A stretch of DNA of 64,000 bases from Boseongicola sp. (GTDB taxonomy: Bacteria; Pseudomonadota; Alphaproteobacteria; Rhodobacterales; Rhodobacteraceae): contig CP046179.1 of assembly GCA_014075275.1 (NCBI GenBank), positions 2,923,932 to 2,987,931 on the forward strand, given 5' to 3'. Shown here in pieces: positions 9,282-18,588 of this stretch. Under the pieces are notes generated by a model. The model saw nothing but the letters and a program-made list of their open reading frames with translations, was not told the DNA's origin and did not search any database. Position numbers and translations under genes: made by a program. Position 1 is the stretch's first letter. Each line of letters starts with the position of its first letter.

Positions 9282-9904
9282 CTTCAGAGATGAAATCAGC
9301 CCTTTCCCACTTAGATGTTTCACGTGAAACATTCGAGCGGCTGGATTGCTATGTTTCTTTATTGAAGAAATGGACGACCAAAATAAACCTCATTTCTTCA
9401 AGCTCTGTGGAAAATGTATGGACCAGACATATCCAAGATTCAGCACAGCTGCTTGAGCTTGCGCCGCGGCAGGCGAGCAGGTGGTGCGATCTTGGAAGCG
9501 GAGGTGGATTGCCTGGGTTGGTTGTGGCGATCATATCGTTCGAAATGCGGCCAGAAACACAATTCACGCTAATCGAGTCAGACAAACGTAAGGCGGCATT
9601 TTTAAGAGCGGCCTCAAGAGAGGCGGGTGTTCCCGTAGAGGTGATTACGGATCGCATTGAGGAAGTTGCGCCTGTATCCGCACAAGTAGTATCCGCTCGC
9701 GCTTTGGCACCGCTTCCTTTACTTTTGGGCTATGCGCATCGACACCTAGTTGTTGGTGGAGCTGCGCTGCTGCATAAAGGGGAAAAGTCGGAAGCAGAGC
9801 TGAGCGAGGCTCGCAAGTTGTGGTCTTTTAGCGAGCATTCATATAGCAGCTCGACCGAGCCAAACGCATCGATTCTGAAGATTGGAGATTTGAGTGCTGT
9901 CTGA
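9278..9904 (+). CDS. rsmG: 16S rRNA (guanine-527-N7)-methyltransferase RsmG
   Basis: RsmG methylates G527 of 16S rRNA using S-adenosylmethionine. The 208-residue protein has the SAM-binding motif [12 protein letters not shown] near residue 65 and the conserved [12 protein letters not shown] before it. The start at 9278 overlaps the mnmG stop by 4 bp. Residues [10 protein letters not shown] near position 13 are encoded by the second perfect parS site. parA begins 11 bp before its stop. Confidence 0.95.
   Translation: MTSEMKSALSHLDVSRETFERLDCYVSLLKKWTTKINLISSSSVENVWTRHIQDSAQLLELAPRQASRWCDLGSGGGLPGLVVAIISFEMRPETQFTLIESDKRKAAFLRAASREAGVPVEVITDRIEEVAPVSAQVVSARALAPLPLLLGYAHRHLVVGGAALLHKGEKSEAELSEARKLWSFSEHSYSSSTEPNASILKIGDLSAV
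9316..9331. other. parS: parS centromere site 2
   Basis: This is a second perfect TGTTTCACGTGAAACA palindrome, here encoding the DVSRET segment of RsmG. It is 1,908 bp from the first site. Confidence 0.95.
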
Positions 9905-10706
9905 CCCGTCTCGCCCAAGCGGACCAAAGATTATTGCGATTACTAACCAAAAGGGCGGAGTGGGAAAAACAACCACGACGATAAATCTTGGTGCTGCTCT
10001 GGCAGAGATAGGCCTGAGAGTTCTGATAGTTGACTTGGATCCTCAGGGCAACGCATCAACAGGTCTTGGAATTGAAACAAGTGCCAGAGAATTCACCACA
10101 TATGATCTACTTCTGGATGAAGCTGAGCTGGAAGATGTTATCCAGAAAACAGATATCGAAGGTATGGTGATTGCTCCGGCAACTGTTGATCTCAGCTCAG
10201 CGGATATTGAAATGATGGCAGTGGAGAAACGAAGCTTCGTTCTTCACGACGTTCTTCGCCAACCCGGCATGGATGCATATCAGCTTGACTATATCCTGAT
10301 CGACTGTCCTCCGTCCCTTAGTTTGCTAACCGTCAACGCAATGATTGCCGCACACTCCGTCTTGATACCACTCCAAAGCGAATTTTTTGCTCTCGAGGGG
10401 CTTTCTCAGCTTATGCTGTCTGTTCGTGAGGTGCGTCAAAGCGCGAACCCGGGGCTGCGAGTCGAAGGTGTCGTGCTTACAATGTTTGACTCGCGAAATA
10501 ATCTCAGCTTGCAAGTTGAGGCGGATGCAAGGGATGCGCTTGGAGAGCTTGTTTTTAAAACAAAGATTCCCCGCAACGTAAGAGTATCCGAAGCGCCATC
10601 ATTTTCCATGCCAGTGATCGCCTATGATTCCACCTCGAAAGGGGCCGAAGCCTATCGATCTTTGGCACAAGAAGTGGTAGGCTCTTACATCGAATCCACA
10701 CTATAA
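9894..10706 (+). CDS. parA: Chromosome partitioning ATPase ParA (Soj)
   Basis: ParA is the DNA-binding ATPase that moves ParB-parS complexes and so segregates origins. The 270-residue protein has a deviant Walker A, NQKGGVGKTTTTINLG, at residues 18-33, a Walker A' region LIVDLDPQGNASTGLG near 50 and Walker B ILIDCPPSL near 135. The start is a GTG at 9894, supported by GGAG seven bases upstream. It overlaps rsmG by 11 bp, and parB follows after 9 bp. Confidence 0.96.
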   Translation: MLSDPSRPSGPKIIAITNQKGGVGKTTTTINLGAALAEIGLRVLIVDLDPQGNASTGLGIETSAREFTTYDLLLDEAELEDVIQKTDIEGMVIAPATVDLSSADIEMMAVEKRSFVLHDVLRQPGMDAYQLDYILIDCPPSLSLLTVNAMIAAHSVLIPLQSEFFALEGLSQLMLSVREVRQSANPGLRVEGVVLTMFDSRNNLSLQVEADARDALGELVFKTKIPRNVRVSEAPSFSMPVIAYDSTSKGAEAYRSLAQEVVGSYIESTL

Positions 10707-10715
10707 GGTAAAACG

Positions 10716-11627
10716 ATGGCACAGGCAAAATCAGAACGGCGTGGGCTTGGTCGTGGGCTATCAGCGCTAATGGCTGACGTTAACTCAGCCAATGAGCCTA
10801 GCTCAACTAGTCCATCAGGACCCAAGGCTGAGACACTTGTTCCTCTGGATCAGATTGTGCCGAACCCAAACCAACCTCGTAGGGCTTTCGCAGAAAATGC
10901 GCTGAAGGAGCTGACAGCATCCGTTCGCGAAAAGGGTATCATCCAGCCGCTCATCTTGCGGAAAGGTCCCGACAATACCGGCAAATTTGAGATAGTTGCC
11001 GGAGAGCGCCGCTGGCGCGCTGCGCAGCAAGCACAGATACACAAAGTGCCTGCCATCATTCGCGAGCTTGACGACATAGAAGTGCTCGAAATCGCAATAA
11101 TAGAGAATATACAGCGCGCTGATCTGAATCCAGTAGAGGAAGCCGCTGGTTATCGTCAGCTGATGGATCGCTTTGGGCACACTCAAGAGAAGCTCTCAGA
11201 AGCTATGGGCAAAAGCCGTAGTCACATTGCAAATCTGATGCGGCTATTAACGCTACCTGAGCAAGTGCTCGAAATGTTGCAGGACGGCCGCTTGGCAGCC
11301 GGTCACGCCAGAGCCCTTATTACAGCGAGCGACCCTTTGAGGTTGGCGCTTATCGTCACTAAAAAAGGGCTTTCCGTCCGGCAGACAGAAAGCTTGGTAA
11401 AAAACGCCGACACAACAAAGCCTACAAATACCAATACGGCGCCGGCGAAGGATGCAGACACCAAAGCCATAGAGGCGGATTTGGCTGCAGCGCTGGGAAT
11501 GAGAGTAGCAATCAGTCACCAGGTAGGCGCAGAAAGCGGCTCACTGTCCATCAAATATAAGAATTTGGACGAATTAGACGAAATTTGCAGAAGACTCTCG
11601 GTCACTTCCGGTGCTGGGAAGGTCTAG
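10716..11627 (+). CDS. parB: Chromosome partitioning protein ParB (Spo0J)
   Basis: ParB binds parS, clamps on DNA and spreads with CTP. The 303-residue protein has the N-terminal ParA-interaction segment RRGLGRGLSALM, box I IVPNPNQPRRAF near residue 48, box II GERRWRAAQ (the CTP-binding arginine motif) near 95 and a helix-turn-helix that includes LSEAMGKSRSHIANLMRLL near 160. The C-terminal dimerisation domain ends the protein. Its target sites are the two parS palindromes in mnmG and rsmG. Its TAG stop shares CTAG with the stop of the convergent hemW. Confidence 0.96.
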   Translation: MAQAKSERRGLGRGLSALMADVNSANEPSSTSPSGPKAETLVPLDQIVPNPNQPRRAFAENALKELTASVREKGIIQPLILRKGPDNTGKFEIVAGERRWRAAQQAQIHKVPAIIRELDDIEVLEIAIIENIQRADLNPVEEAAGYRQLMDRFGHTQEKLSEAMGKSRSHIANLMRLLTLPEQVLEMLQDGRLAAGHARALITASDPLRLALIVTKKGLSVRQTESLVKNADTTKPTNTNTAPAKDADTKAIEADLAAALGMRVAISHQVGAESGSLSIKYKNLDELDEICRRLSVTSGAGKV

Positions 11628-12763
11628 GCTAATAGCTCACGCAGCACAGAATTGAGTAGTGGGCGGCCGGCTGGAGTCAAACGGATACGGGCCTCCGCTA
11701 TCTCCAACAATGGATAATCTGTTAATCCATTAATATAACTGATTTTCTCCAAATCTGTGCCAATTTGATCTAGAGAAATGCCTTCGCTCTTTCGAAGACC
11801 CATCATGACTCCTTCGGTGTGCTCTTCAACTTTGCTTAAGAGTTCTCGTGAGTGCTCACCGGAACCCTTCTCAACGCTTGTAAGCCATTTTGTAGGTGAG
11901 TCTGGACAACTTGTAGCGTTTCTTCTGCCAGCAATAGTAAGTCGGCCATGAGCGCCAGGACCGACTCCAACCCAATCACCGCTGCGCCAATAATTTAGGT
12001 TATGAACGGATTCTTCACCAGGAGTCGCGTGGTTTGATATCTCATAGGGCGGTAAACCGGCCGCAGTTGTAAGCTCTTGTGTGAGATCAAACATCGCGGC
12101 AGATAAGTCATCGTTTGGGATGCCTGGCAAGCGCCCGCGAGCGTGGCGGTCACCAAACATCGTGCCAGTTTCAATTGTAAGTTGATAAAGAGACATGTGC
12201 GAAGCACCCATTGCAATTGCTTTCGCCAGTTCCTCTTTCCAAGTCGGAACAGATTGATTTTGGCGTGCATAAATCAGATCAAAAGAGGCTCTACTGAAAA
12301 CTTTTTGAGCGACGTCAAAGGCTCGACGACCTTCCTCCGCCGAATGCAGCCGCCCCAACAGTCTCAAGTCACCGTCGTTAAGTGCCTGCAATCCAACCGA
12401 GACCCGGTTTATTCCGGCTGATTTAAAGTCTCTAAACTTGCCGACTTCAACGGAAGTTGGGTTCGCCTCTAGTGTGATCTCGATGCTGTTTGACTTATTC
12501 CACTGCGCAAATGCAGCAGAAAGAATTGAATCCACCGTCTCGGGCGACATCAAGCTGGGGGTTCCGCCACCAAAAAATATACTGTCTAAAACGCGTCCCT
12601 GCGTCTCCGACCCCAGCCGCTCAATTTCGCTAACAAAAGCATTTGACCATCTTAGGTGGTTAACTTTGGAAGTAACGTGACTGTTGAAGTCACAATAGGG
12701 ACACTTCGCTTGACAAAATGGCCAGTGGACATACAGCCCAAACCCCTTGTGATCAGGTATCAC
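11624..12763 (-). CDS. hemW: HemW, radical SAM heme chaperone
   Basis: HemW resembles coproporphyrinogen III dehydrogenase (HemN) but acts as a heme-binding chaperone. The protein has the radical-SAM cluster motif CQAKCPYC near residue 16 and the HemW-type HNLNYWRSGDWVGVGPGAHG near 240. The start is inferred: a GTG at 12763 gives about 379 residues, the normal length, with the family N terminus (GFGLYVHWPF). The longer frame to 12841 would lie inside rdgB and lacks similarity. It overlaps rdgB by 11 bp. Confidence 0.88.
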   Translation of the reverse strand: MIPDHKGFGLYVHWPFCQAKCPYCDFNSHVTSKVNHLRWSNAFVSEIERLGSETQGRVLDSIFFGGGTPSLMSPETVDSILSAAFAQWNKSNSIEITLEANPTSVEVGKFRDFKSAGINRVSVGLQALNDGDLRLLGRLHSAEEGRRAFDVAQKVFSRASFDLIYARQNQSVPTWKEELAKAIAMGASHMSLYQLTIETGTMFGDRHARGRLPGIPNDDLSAAMFDLTQELTTAAGLPPYEISNHATPGEESVHNLNYWRSGDWVGVGPGAHGRLTIAGRRNATSCPDSPTKWLTSVEKGSGEHSRELLSKVEEHTEGVMMGLRKSEGISLDQIGTDLEKISYINGLTDYPLLEIAEARIRLTPAGRPLLNSVLRELLA

Positions 12764-13364
12764 CAAACACAACCCTAAGCTTTCGGTACGCGTCGGCCCG
12801 ATGGCTAATGTTGTTCTTGGTATCCCGATCCATTTCGCCAAAGGTTAGGTCGTAGCCCGAAGGTTGAAATATTGGGTCGTATCCGTGACCTTGCTCCCCC
12901 CGCATAGGCCAAACCACAGCCCCCTCCATATTTCCTTCAAAAACTTCATCGTGACCATCCGGCCATGCCAACACAAAGGTACAGCAAAAACGAGCTGTTC
13001 GCGGCTTGGCAGCACTAATTGCTTCCAGCTCTTGGTGAGTTCGTGCCATCGCCATTTTGAAGTCCCGTCCATTCGGGGTCTCGGCCCAATCGGCAGTATA
13101 GACCCCTGGTGCACCAGCAAGCGCATCAATCTCGATGCCGGAATCGTCAGCAAGTGCTGGCAGTCCGGTTGCTAACGCAGCTGCGTGTGCCTTGATTCTG
13201 GCATTCTCAATGAAGGTTGACCCGGTCTCATCCGGTTCCGGTAACTCCAGCTCCGCAGCGCCGACCACACCAATCGCATTTTCCCTGAGGAGCTCCCTAA
13301 TCTCAGCGAGCTTTCCCTCATTGTGGGTAGCAACAACAATCTGTGGCTCGACGAACCGCCTCAT
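12753..13364 (-). CDS. rdgB: RdgB/HAM1 family non-canonical purine NTP pyrophosphatase
   Basis: RdgB removes dITP, XTP and similar deaminated purine nucleotides. The 203-residue protein begins with [13 protein letters not shown] (residues 10-22, the substrate loop). It then has [12 protein letters not shown] near 48, [11 protein letters not shown] near 71 and [10 protein letters not shown] near 158. Length and motifs are normal. It is coupled to rph upstream by an ATGA overlap. Confidence 0.96.
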   Translation of the reverse strand: MRRFVEPQIVVATHNEGKLAEIRELLRENAIGVVGAAELELPEPDETGSTFIENARIKAHAAALATGLPALADDSGIEIDALAGAPGVYTADWAETPNGRDFKMAMARTHQELEAISAAKPRTARFCCTFVLAWPDGHDEVFEGNMEGAVVWPMRGEQGHGYDPIFQPSGYDLTFGEMDRDTKNNISHRADAYRKLRVVFGDT

Positions 13365-14074
13365 GACGAAATTGCGGATGTTTGTGCTGAGGCCAATTCC
13401 TTTGAGCCAAATGTCGCTAGGTCTAGAAGTTCAGACATCTGATCGCGTGAAAACGTTGAGCCCTCAGCTGACATTTGAACCTCAATCAATTGGCCAGAGC
13501 CCGTCAGTACGAAATTGCCATCAACACCGGCTTCGCTGTCTTCAGGATAGTCAAGATCCAGAACAGACTGCCCAGCGTATATCCCACAAGAAACAGCAGC
13601 CACGTGATCAACTATGGGGTCGCTTGAAATGGCGCCCGACTTCAGGAGTTTGTTTACAGCCAGCCGCAATGCAACCCAACCACCAGTAATCGACGCGCAA
13701 CGCGTACCCCCGTCGGCTTGAATGACATCGCAATCAATCAAAATCTGTCTCTCGCCCAAAGCTGGACGATCAATGCACGCTCGGAGCGATCGGCCAATAA
13801 GCCTTTGAATTTCTTGTGTTCTTCCAGATTGGCCGCGTTTAGCTTCGCGATTGCTTCGTGTGTGTGTGGCGCGCGGCAGCATGCCGTACTCCGCCGTCAC
13901 CCAGCCAAGTCCGGAGTTCTTAATCCATGGCGGAACGCGTTCATCGATTGAGGCAGTACACAGCACATGAGTGTCGCCACACCGGATCATACAGGACCCC
14001 TCGGCATGTCGTGTGACATCCGTTTCAATTGAAATTGGCCGCATCTCGTTGTTGGAACGTCCTGAGGGGCGCAT
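13361..14074 (-). CDS. rph: Ribonuclease PH
   Basis: RNase PH is a phosphorolytic 3'-5' exoribonuclease that trims tRNA 3' ends. The 237-residue protein starts [14 protein letters not shown] and contains the phosphate-binding region [20 protein letters not shown] (residues 76-95) and the [18 protein letters not shown] stretch near 115-132. It is the first gene of rph-rdgB-hemW on the minus strand and is divergent from hrcA. Confidence 0.97.
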   Translation of the reverse strand: MRPSGRSNNEMRPISIETDVTRHAEGSCMIRCGDTHVLCTASIDERVPPWIKNSGLGWVTAEYGMLPRATHTRSNREAKRGQSGRTQEIQRLIGRSLRACIDRPALGERQILIDCDVIQADGGTRCASITGGWVALRLAVNKLLKSGAISSDPIVDHVAAVSCGIYAGQSVLDLDYPEDSEAGVDGNFVLTGSGQLIEVQMSAEGSTFSRDQMSELLDLATFGSKELASAQTSAISS

Positions 14075-14088
14075 ACACTTTCCTTTTC

Positions 14089-14124
14089 GGTTTGTTCGCG
14101 GTTGATAGTCGCCGCGAACAAACC
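14089..14124. promoter_or_regulatory. 13-bp perfect inverted repeat between rph and hrcA
   Basis: GGTTTGTTCGCGG (14089-14101) and CCGCGAACAAACC (14112-14124) are exact reverse complements separated by 10 bp. The repeat lies 15 bp upstream of rph and 69 bp upstream of hrcA, so it could be an operator or an RNA hairpin in the rph or hrcA leader. It is not the CIRCE element (TTAGCACTC-N9-GAGTGCTAA). Confidence 0.6.
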
Positions 14125-14192
14125 CATCAACCCCGATTGACGTGTGCGCATTGATGCTTTTTATTGAACCGCCAACGCTGAGCGAGACGCTA

Positions 14193-15257
14193 ATGAGTGA
14201 CGCCGCACAACTTCTTGAGGAAATGAACCATAGATCACGCGAAGTTTTTCGCCGTGTTGTCGAGGGGTATCTTCAAACGGGTGGGCCAATCGGCTCTAGA
14301 ACCCTAACCCGCGACATGTCCGAAAAAGTAAGCGCCGCCACCGTTCGGAATGTAATGCAGGATCTCGAGTATATGGGTCTTCTAAACTCTCCTCATATTT
14401 CGGCAGGGCGAATTCCGACGCAACAGGGTTTGCGCATGTTTGTAGACGGCCTGCTCGAAGTAAGGGATCTGGCTGACGCAGACCGCGAGGTCATCGACGG
14501 CTCTCTTGACGCGGGCGATTCAGATGTTGGCAGCCTGTTGGACCGTGTAGGATCAGCACTTTCAGGAGCCACGCAAGGGGCAAGCCTTGTATTGTCGCCA
14601 AAACATGAAGCACCAATCAAGCACATTGAGTTTGTGAGTCTTGGTCACGAAAGGGCTCTGGTCGTCCTGGTGTTTGCGGACGGACATGTTGAAAACCGTG
14701 TATTTACTCCACCTGCTGGTCAAACTCCGAGCTCAATGCGTGAAGCAACGAACTTTTTGAATTCAATAGTTGAGGGCAAGACTCTATCTGAGCTTGGAAA
14801 GGTCATTTCGAAAGAAATTGCCGTGCGCCGGCAAGAACTGGACAAATTGGCGCAACACCTAGTCGAAAACGGAGAAGCATTTTGGGAGAGTGAGGGCGGT
14901 TCATATGAGCGCCTAATTGTCCGTGGTCGCGCAAATCTGCTTGACGGAAACGAGGAGAAAGAAGAGCTCGAGCTCATTAGAAGCCTGTTCGATGACCTTG
15001 AACGCAAACGAGACATAGCGGATTTCCTCGAACTTGCGGAAGAGGGCGACGGTGTGCGCATTTTTATTGGCTCAGAGAACAAGCTTTTTTCACTTTCTGG
15101 TTCCTCTTTGGTCGTATCTCCCTATATGAACTCGGATCGAAAGATTATCGGTGCTGTCGGAGTGATCGGGCCAACACGCCTGAACTACGGACGAATTGTG
15201 CCGATCGTTGACTATACTGCACAGCTGGTTGGGCGGCTGATTTCTGATCGAGGGTAA
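14193..15257 (+). CDS. hrcA: Heat-inducible transcription repressor HrcA
   Basis: HrcA represses class I heat-shock genes by binding CIRCE, with GroEL as co-factor. The 354-residue protein has the N-terminal winged-helix domain ([17 protein letters not shown], then [18 protein letters not shown]) and the HrcA-typical [14 protein letters not shown] near residue 70. The C terminus contains [18 protein letters not shown]. The ATG at 14193 fits the family; the frame extends to 14142. grpE follows after 2 bp. I see no CIRCE element here, so its targets must be elsewhere. Confidence 0.93.
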   Translation: MSDAAQLLEEMNHRSREVFRRVVEGYLQTGGPIGSRTLTRDMSEKVSAATVRNVMQDLEYMGLLNSPHISAGRIPTQQGLRMFVDGLLEVRDLADADREVIDGSLDAGDSDVGSLLDRVGSALSGATQGASLVLSPKHEAPIKHIEFVSLGHERALVVLVFADGHVENRVFTPPAGQTPSSMREATNFLNSIVEGKTLSELGKVISKEIAVRRQELDKLAQHLVENGEAFWESEGGSYERLIVRGRANLLDGNEEKEELELIRSLFDDLERKRDIADFLELAEEGDGVRIFIGSENKLFSLSGSSLVVSPYMNSDRKIIGAVGVIGPTRLNYGRIVPIVDYTAQLVGRLISDRG

Positions 15258-15259
15258 TA

Positions 15260-15817
15260 ATGAGCGACCAAGAAGAAAAGAAACCCATGGCGGATGAAGA
15301 TCTGATAGATATCGGTAGCCCGGAAGCGTTGGAGGTTCCGGATGATGATGAACGCTTTGCTGAACTTGAGGCAGAGCGTGACGTCTTCAGAGATAAGTTC
15401 ATGCGGGCACTTGCCGATGCGGAGAATTCACGCAAACGTTCTGAGCGTGACCGCCGCGAGGCAGAGCAGTATGGTGGTTCCCGTCTTGCTCGCGACCTGT
15501 TGCCAGTATTTGACAACATGAAACGGGCTATTGAAGCCATTCCGCAAGAGAACCGCAAAGCCAACGCAGCTGTTATTGAGGGCGTGGAGCTTACGATGCG
15601 CGAACTTCTCAGCGTATTCAAAAAACACGGGATATATCCCATTTCTCCAGAAATTGGTGATCGGTTTGACCCGAAAAGTCACGAAGCCATGTTCGAGGCG
15701 CCACTTCCTGGAACCAAGGCCGGCGAGATCATTCAGGTTAGCGGTGACGGCTTCATGCTGCACGACAGATTGTTGCGTCCCGCAAAAGTCGGTGTCAGCT
15801 CCAATACAGCGAAGTAA
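15260..15817 (+). CDS. grpE: Nucleotide exchange factor GrpE
   Basis: GrpE releases ADP from DnaK. The 185-residue protein has a charged N terminus, a long helical region around residues 30-85 (AELEAERDVFRDKFMRALAD and NSRKRSERDR), and the beta-domain signature near 135-165 (PEIGDRFDPKSHEAMFE). It follows hrcA closely, the usual stress operon. It ends one base before the convergent mutS stop. Confidence 0.95.
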   Translation: MSDQEEKKPMADEDLIDIGSPEALEVPDDDERFAELEAERDVFRDKFMRALADAENSRKRSERDRREAEQYGGSRLARDLLPVFDNMKRAIEAIPQENRKANAAVIEGVELTMRELLSVFKKHGIYPISPEIGDRFDPKSHEAMFEAPLPGTKAGEIIQVSGDGFMLHDRLLRPAKVGVSSNTAK

Positions 15818-15818
15818 T

Positions 15819-18464
15819 TTAGGGCGACTTCAGGCTCTCTTTCAACTCGTAAAGTATTTGCAAGGCTTGTCGGGGAGTCAGGTTATCTGGATAGATCTCC
15901 GCCAACTTGGCCTCAATTATTGATGACTTTGATTGGATCGCCGGAGTTACTGGAATAGCGGCGAACAAGGGCAAGTCATCAATTAGGGTCTTTTGACGGG
16001 TACTTCCTTCGCGTTCACCCTTCTCAAGAGCTTCGAGGATGACTTTTGCGCGCTCGATAACAACCAACGGTAAGCCAGCGAGTTTTGCAACCTGAACGCC
16101 GTAACTTCGATCTGCGGCGCCCTTGCGAACTTCGTGCAAAAATACAACATCGCCCTCCCACTCCTTGACGGCGACGGTTGCATTTTGAACCCCGGATAGG
16201 CGGCCATCCAGTTGGGTCATCTCGTGGTAGTGGGTTGCGAAAAGCGCGCGGCATTGGTTTGCATCGTGAAGATGCTCTAATGCGGCCCAAGCAATCGAAA
16301 GCCCGTCATAGGTGGCCGTTCCACGGCCAATTTCGTCTAAGATGACCAGCGACCGATCGTCGGCTTGGTTCAAAATCGTTGCTGTTTCAACCATTTCGAC
16401 CATAAACGTCGATCTGCCGCGCGCCAAATCGTCTGAGGCACCAACGCGGCTAAACAAATGAGTAACTAGTCCAATATGAGCCGCTAGTGCGGGCACGAAG
16501 CCGCCCATCTGAGCCAATATTGCGATCAGGGCATTCTGGCGCAGGAAAGTTGACTTGCCTGCCATATTGGGGCCGGTCAGCAACCAGATTGAACCGTTTT
16601 CTGAGCCGCCGAGATCGCAATCATTGGCGATAAACGGTTGTCCATTTTCCTGAAGAGAATTTTCAACGACAGGATGCCGACCAGCCGTGATATCAAATGC
16701 TCGGCTTTGATCGACAATTGGACGGCACCAGCCGTGCGAGCGCGCATTTGCAGCGTGACCTAGAAGCACGTCAAACTCTGCAAGTGCATTTGCGGCGCTT
16801 CCTAACGTCATCGAGCATTTGAGAACTTCGGACCGAAGATCCTCAAATGCCGCTTTCTCAAGTTCAAGCGCCCTAGCACGTGCATTGTGGATTTTAGTTT
16901 CGATCGAAGAAAGTTCAACGGTCGTAAATCTTACTGCGTTTGCAATTGTTTGGCGGTGAATAAATTTCTCGGATAACGGTTCGGACAGCATCCTATCGGC
17001 GTGAGTGGCGGTCGTTTCGACAAAATATCCTAGGACGTTATTGTGCTTAATCTTCAGTGTGGGAATTCCGGTATAGTTAGCATAATCCGCTTGGTATCCA
17101 GCAATTACCCCTCGACCTTCATCGCGCAGCCTACGTGCTTCGTCGAGTTCCTCGCTATAGTTTGCGGCGACAAAGCCACCGTCTCGGACAAGAATTGGCG
17201 GCTCTTCAACCATCGTACCTGAAAGTAGTTCTATGAGGTCAGAAAATCCTACTAACTTCCGGCTCAATTCGGTGACTAAATCAGGCATTTTATCTGAAAT
17301 ATGTTGATAGATCTCGCCAGCTTGAGCCAAGGTGTTTCTGATGGCCGCCAAGTCACGCGGACCTCCGCGATCTAATGCTAACCGAGACAATGCTCGATCC
17401 ATATCTGGGACTCTTTTTAGGGCGTGCCTTAGAAGCTTATTAAGTTCGGGTTCATTTACAAAATATTCCACCGCGTCTTGAGTTGACACAATGACATTGA
17501 GATCTCCTGACGGTGAAGAAAGTCGGCGTTCTAGAAGGCGCCCACCTCCGGCAGTAACCGTTTTGTCGATGACCGAAAGCAAGGTTCCCGACTTTCCGCC
17601 GCTCAGAGACTGGACCAATTCTAGGTTTCGACGTGTTGCGGCATCAATTTGCATAGAAGCGCCACACACTTCTCGAATTGGTGCTCTGAGCAAAGGTAGT
17701 TTGCCTCTTTGCGTCAGATCAAGGTAGTCGACGATGGCGCCCAGAGCCGAAATTTCTGCTCGAGAAAACGCTCCAAAGCCGTCCATTGTATCAACGCCGA
17801 AATGCGATTTCAGTCTATTCGTTGCTGCCTGACTATCGAAACTGGCACTGGATAGAGGTGTCAGGGATGCGCCAGATTCAGTCACTAATTCAGCAATAAC
17901 GTCAGATGGGGATTCAGCAACGAGGACTTCGCTTGGGCGCAATCTTGCCATCTCGAAAGAAAAACGCTCTGTCGGAATCGCCAACACTCGAAGTTCGCCA
18001 GTGGAAATGTCGACCCACGCTATTGCGGCCTCACCTCTAATTTCACTAATTGCCGCCAAATAATTGTGTCGGCGCGCTTCAAGCAAAGCATCTTCGGTTA
18101 GCGTTCCAGGCGTGATCAGTCGAACAACGCCTCTTTTGACAACGGATTTTGAGCCGCGTTTCTTGGCCTCAATTGGATCTTCGAGTTGTTCGCAGACGGC
18201 AACTCGAAAGCCCTTTCGTATGAGAGTCTGCAAATAGCCCTCGGCGGAGTGTACCGGCACGCCACACATCGCGATGTCTTTTCCCAGGTGTTTGCCGCGC
18301 TTGGTCAGCGCAATATCCAGCGCTGCGGCAGCTTGATCCGCGTCGTTAAAAAACAACTCATAAAAATCACCCATCCGATAAAACAGCAGTGCATTCGGAT
18401 GCTCGGCTTTGATCTCAAGATATTGGGCCATCATCGGAGTGACGGCGGCACTAGCAACGGTCAA
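15819..18464 (-). CDS. mutS: DNA mismatch repair protein MutS
   Basis: MutS recognises mismatches and recruits MutL. The 881-residue protein has the mismatch-contacting motif YRMGDFYELFF near residue 30, the core and clamp domains, the ATPase Walker A LTGPNMAGKSTFLRQ near 630 and the signature DEIGRGTATYDGLSIAWA near 705. The start is uncertain: a TTG at 18464 has a G-rich ribosome site upstream, while the first in-frame ATG (18434) would give MMAQYLEIK, ten residues shorter. It is divergent from maeB. Confidence 0.94.
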   Translation of the reverse strand: MTVASAAVTPMMAQYLEIKAEHPNALLFYRMGDFYELFFNDADQAAAALDIALTKRGKHLGKDIAMCGVPVHSAEGYLQTLIRKGFRVAVCEQLEDPIEAKKRGSKSVVKRGVVRLITPGTLTEDALLEARRHNYLAAISEIRGEAAIAWVDISTGELRVLAIPTERFSFEMARLRPSEVLVAESPSDVIAELVTESGASLTPLSSASFDSQAATNRLKSHFGVDTMDGFGAFSRAEISALGAIVDYLDLTQRGKLPLLRAPIREVCGASMQIDAATRRNLELVQSLSGGKSGTLLSVIDKTVTAGGGRLLERRLSSPSGDLNVIVSTQDAVEYFVNEPELNKLLRHALKRVPDMDRALSRLALDRGGPRDLAAIRNTLAQAGEIYQHISDKMPDLVTELSRKLVGFSDLIELLSGTMVEEPPILVRDGGFVAANYSEELDEARRLRDEGRGVIAGYQADYANYTGIPTLKIKHNNVLGYFVETTATHADRMLSEPLSEKFIHRQTIANAVRFTTVELSSIETKIHNARARALELEKAAFEDLRSEVLKCSMTLGSAANALAEFDVLLGHAANARSHGWCRPIVDQSRAFDITAGRHPVVENSLQENGQPFIANDCDLGGSENGSIWLLTGPNMAGKSTFLRQNALIAILAQMGGFVPALAAHIGLVTHLFSRVGASDDLARGRSTFMVEMVETATILNQADDRSLVILDEIGRGTATYDGLSIAWAALEHLHDANQCRALFATHYHEMTQLDGRLSGVQNATVAVKEWEGDVVFLHEVRKGAADRSYGVQVAKLAGLPLVVIERAKVILEALEKGEREGSTRQKTLIDDLPLFAAIPVTPAIQSKSSIIEAKLAEIYPDNLTPRQALQILYELKESLKSP

Positions 18465-18588
18465 TAAGAATACCCCCCAGAAACGGCTGATACAAAACTA
18501 ACCACCTGTCCAGTTGGGTAAAAGCAGAAATCGATCGCTTGCCCTCGTTGCGCGACGCCTTAAAGTCGGGCCGACAGAGAGGGCAAAC

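Noticed and set aside
14075-14192. CIRCE operator upstream of hrcA
   Set aside because: No TTAGCACTC-N9-GAGTGCTAA or near match; the inverted repeat there has a different sequence.
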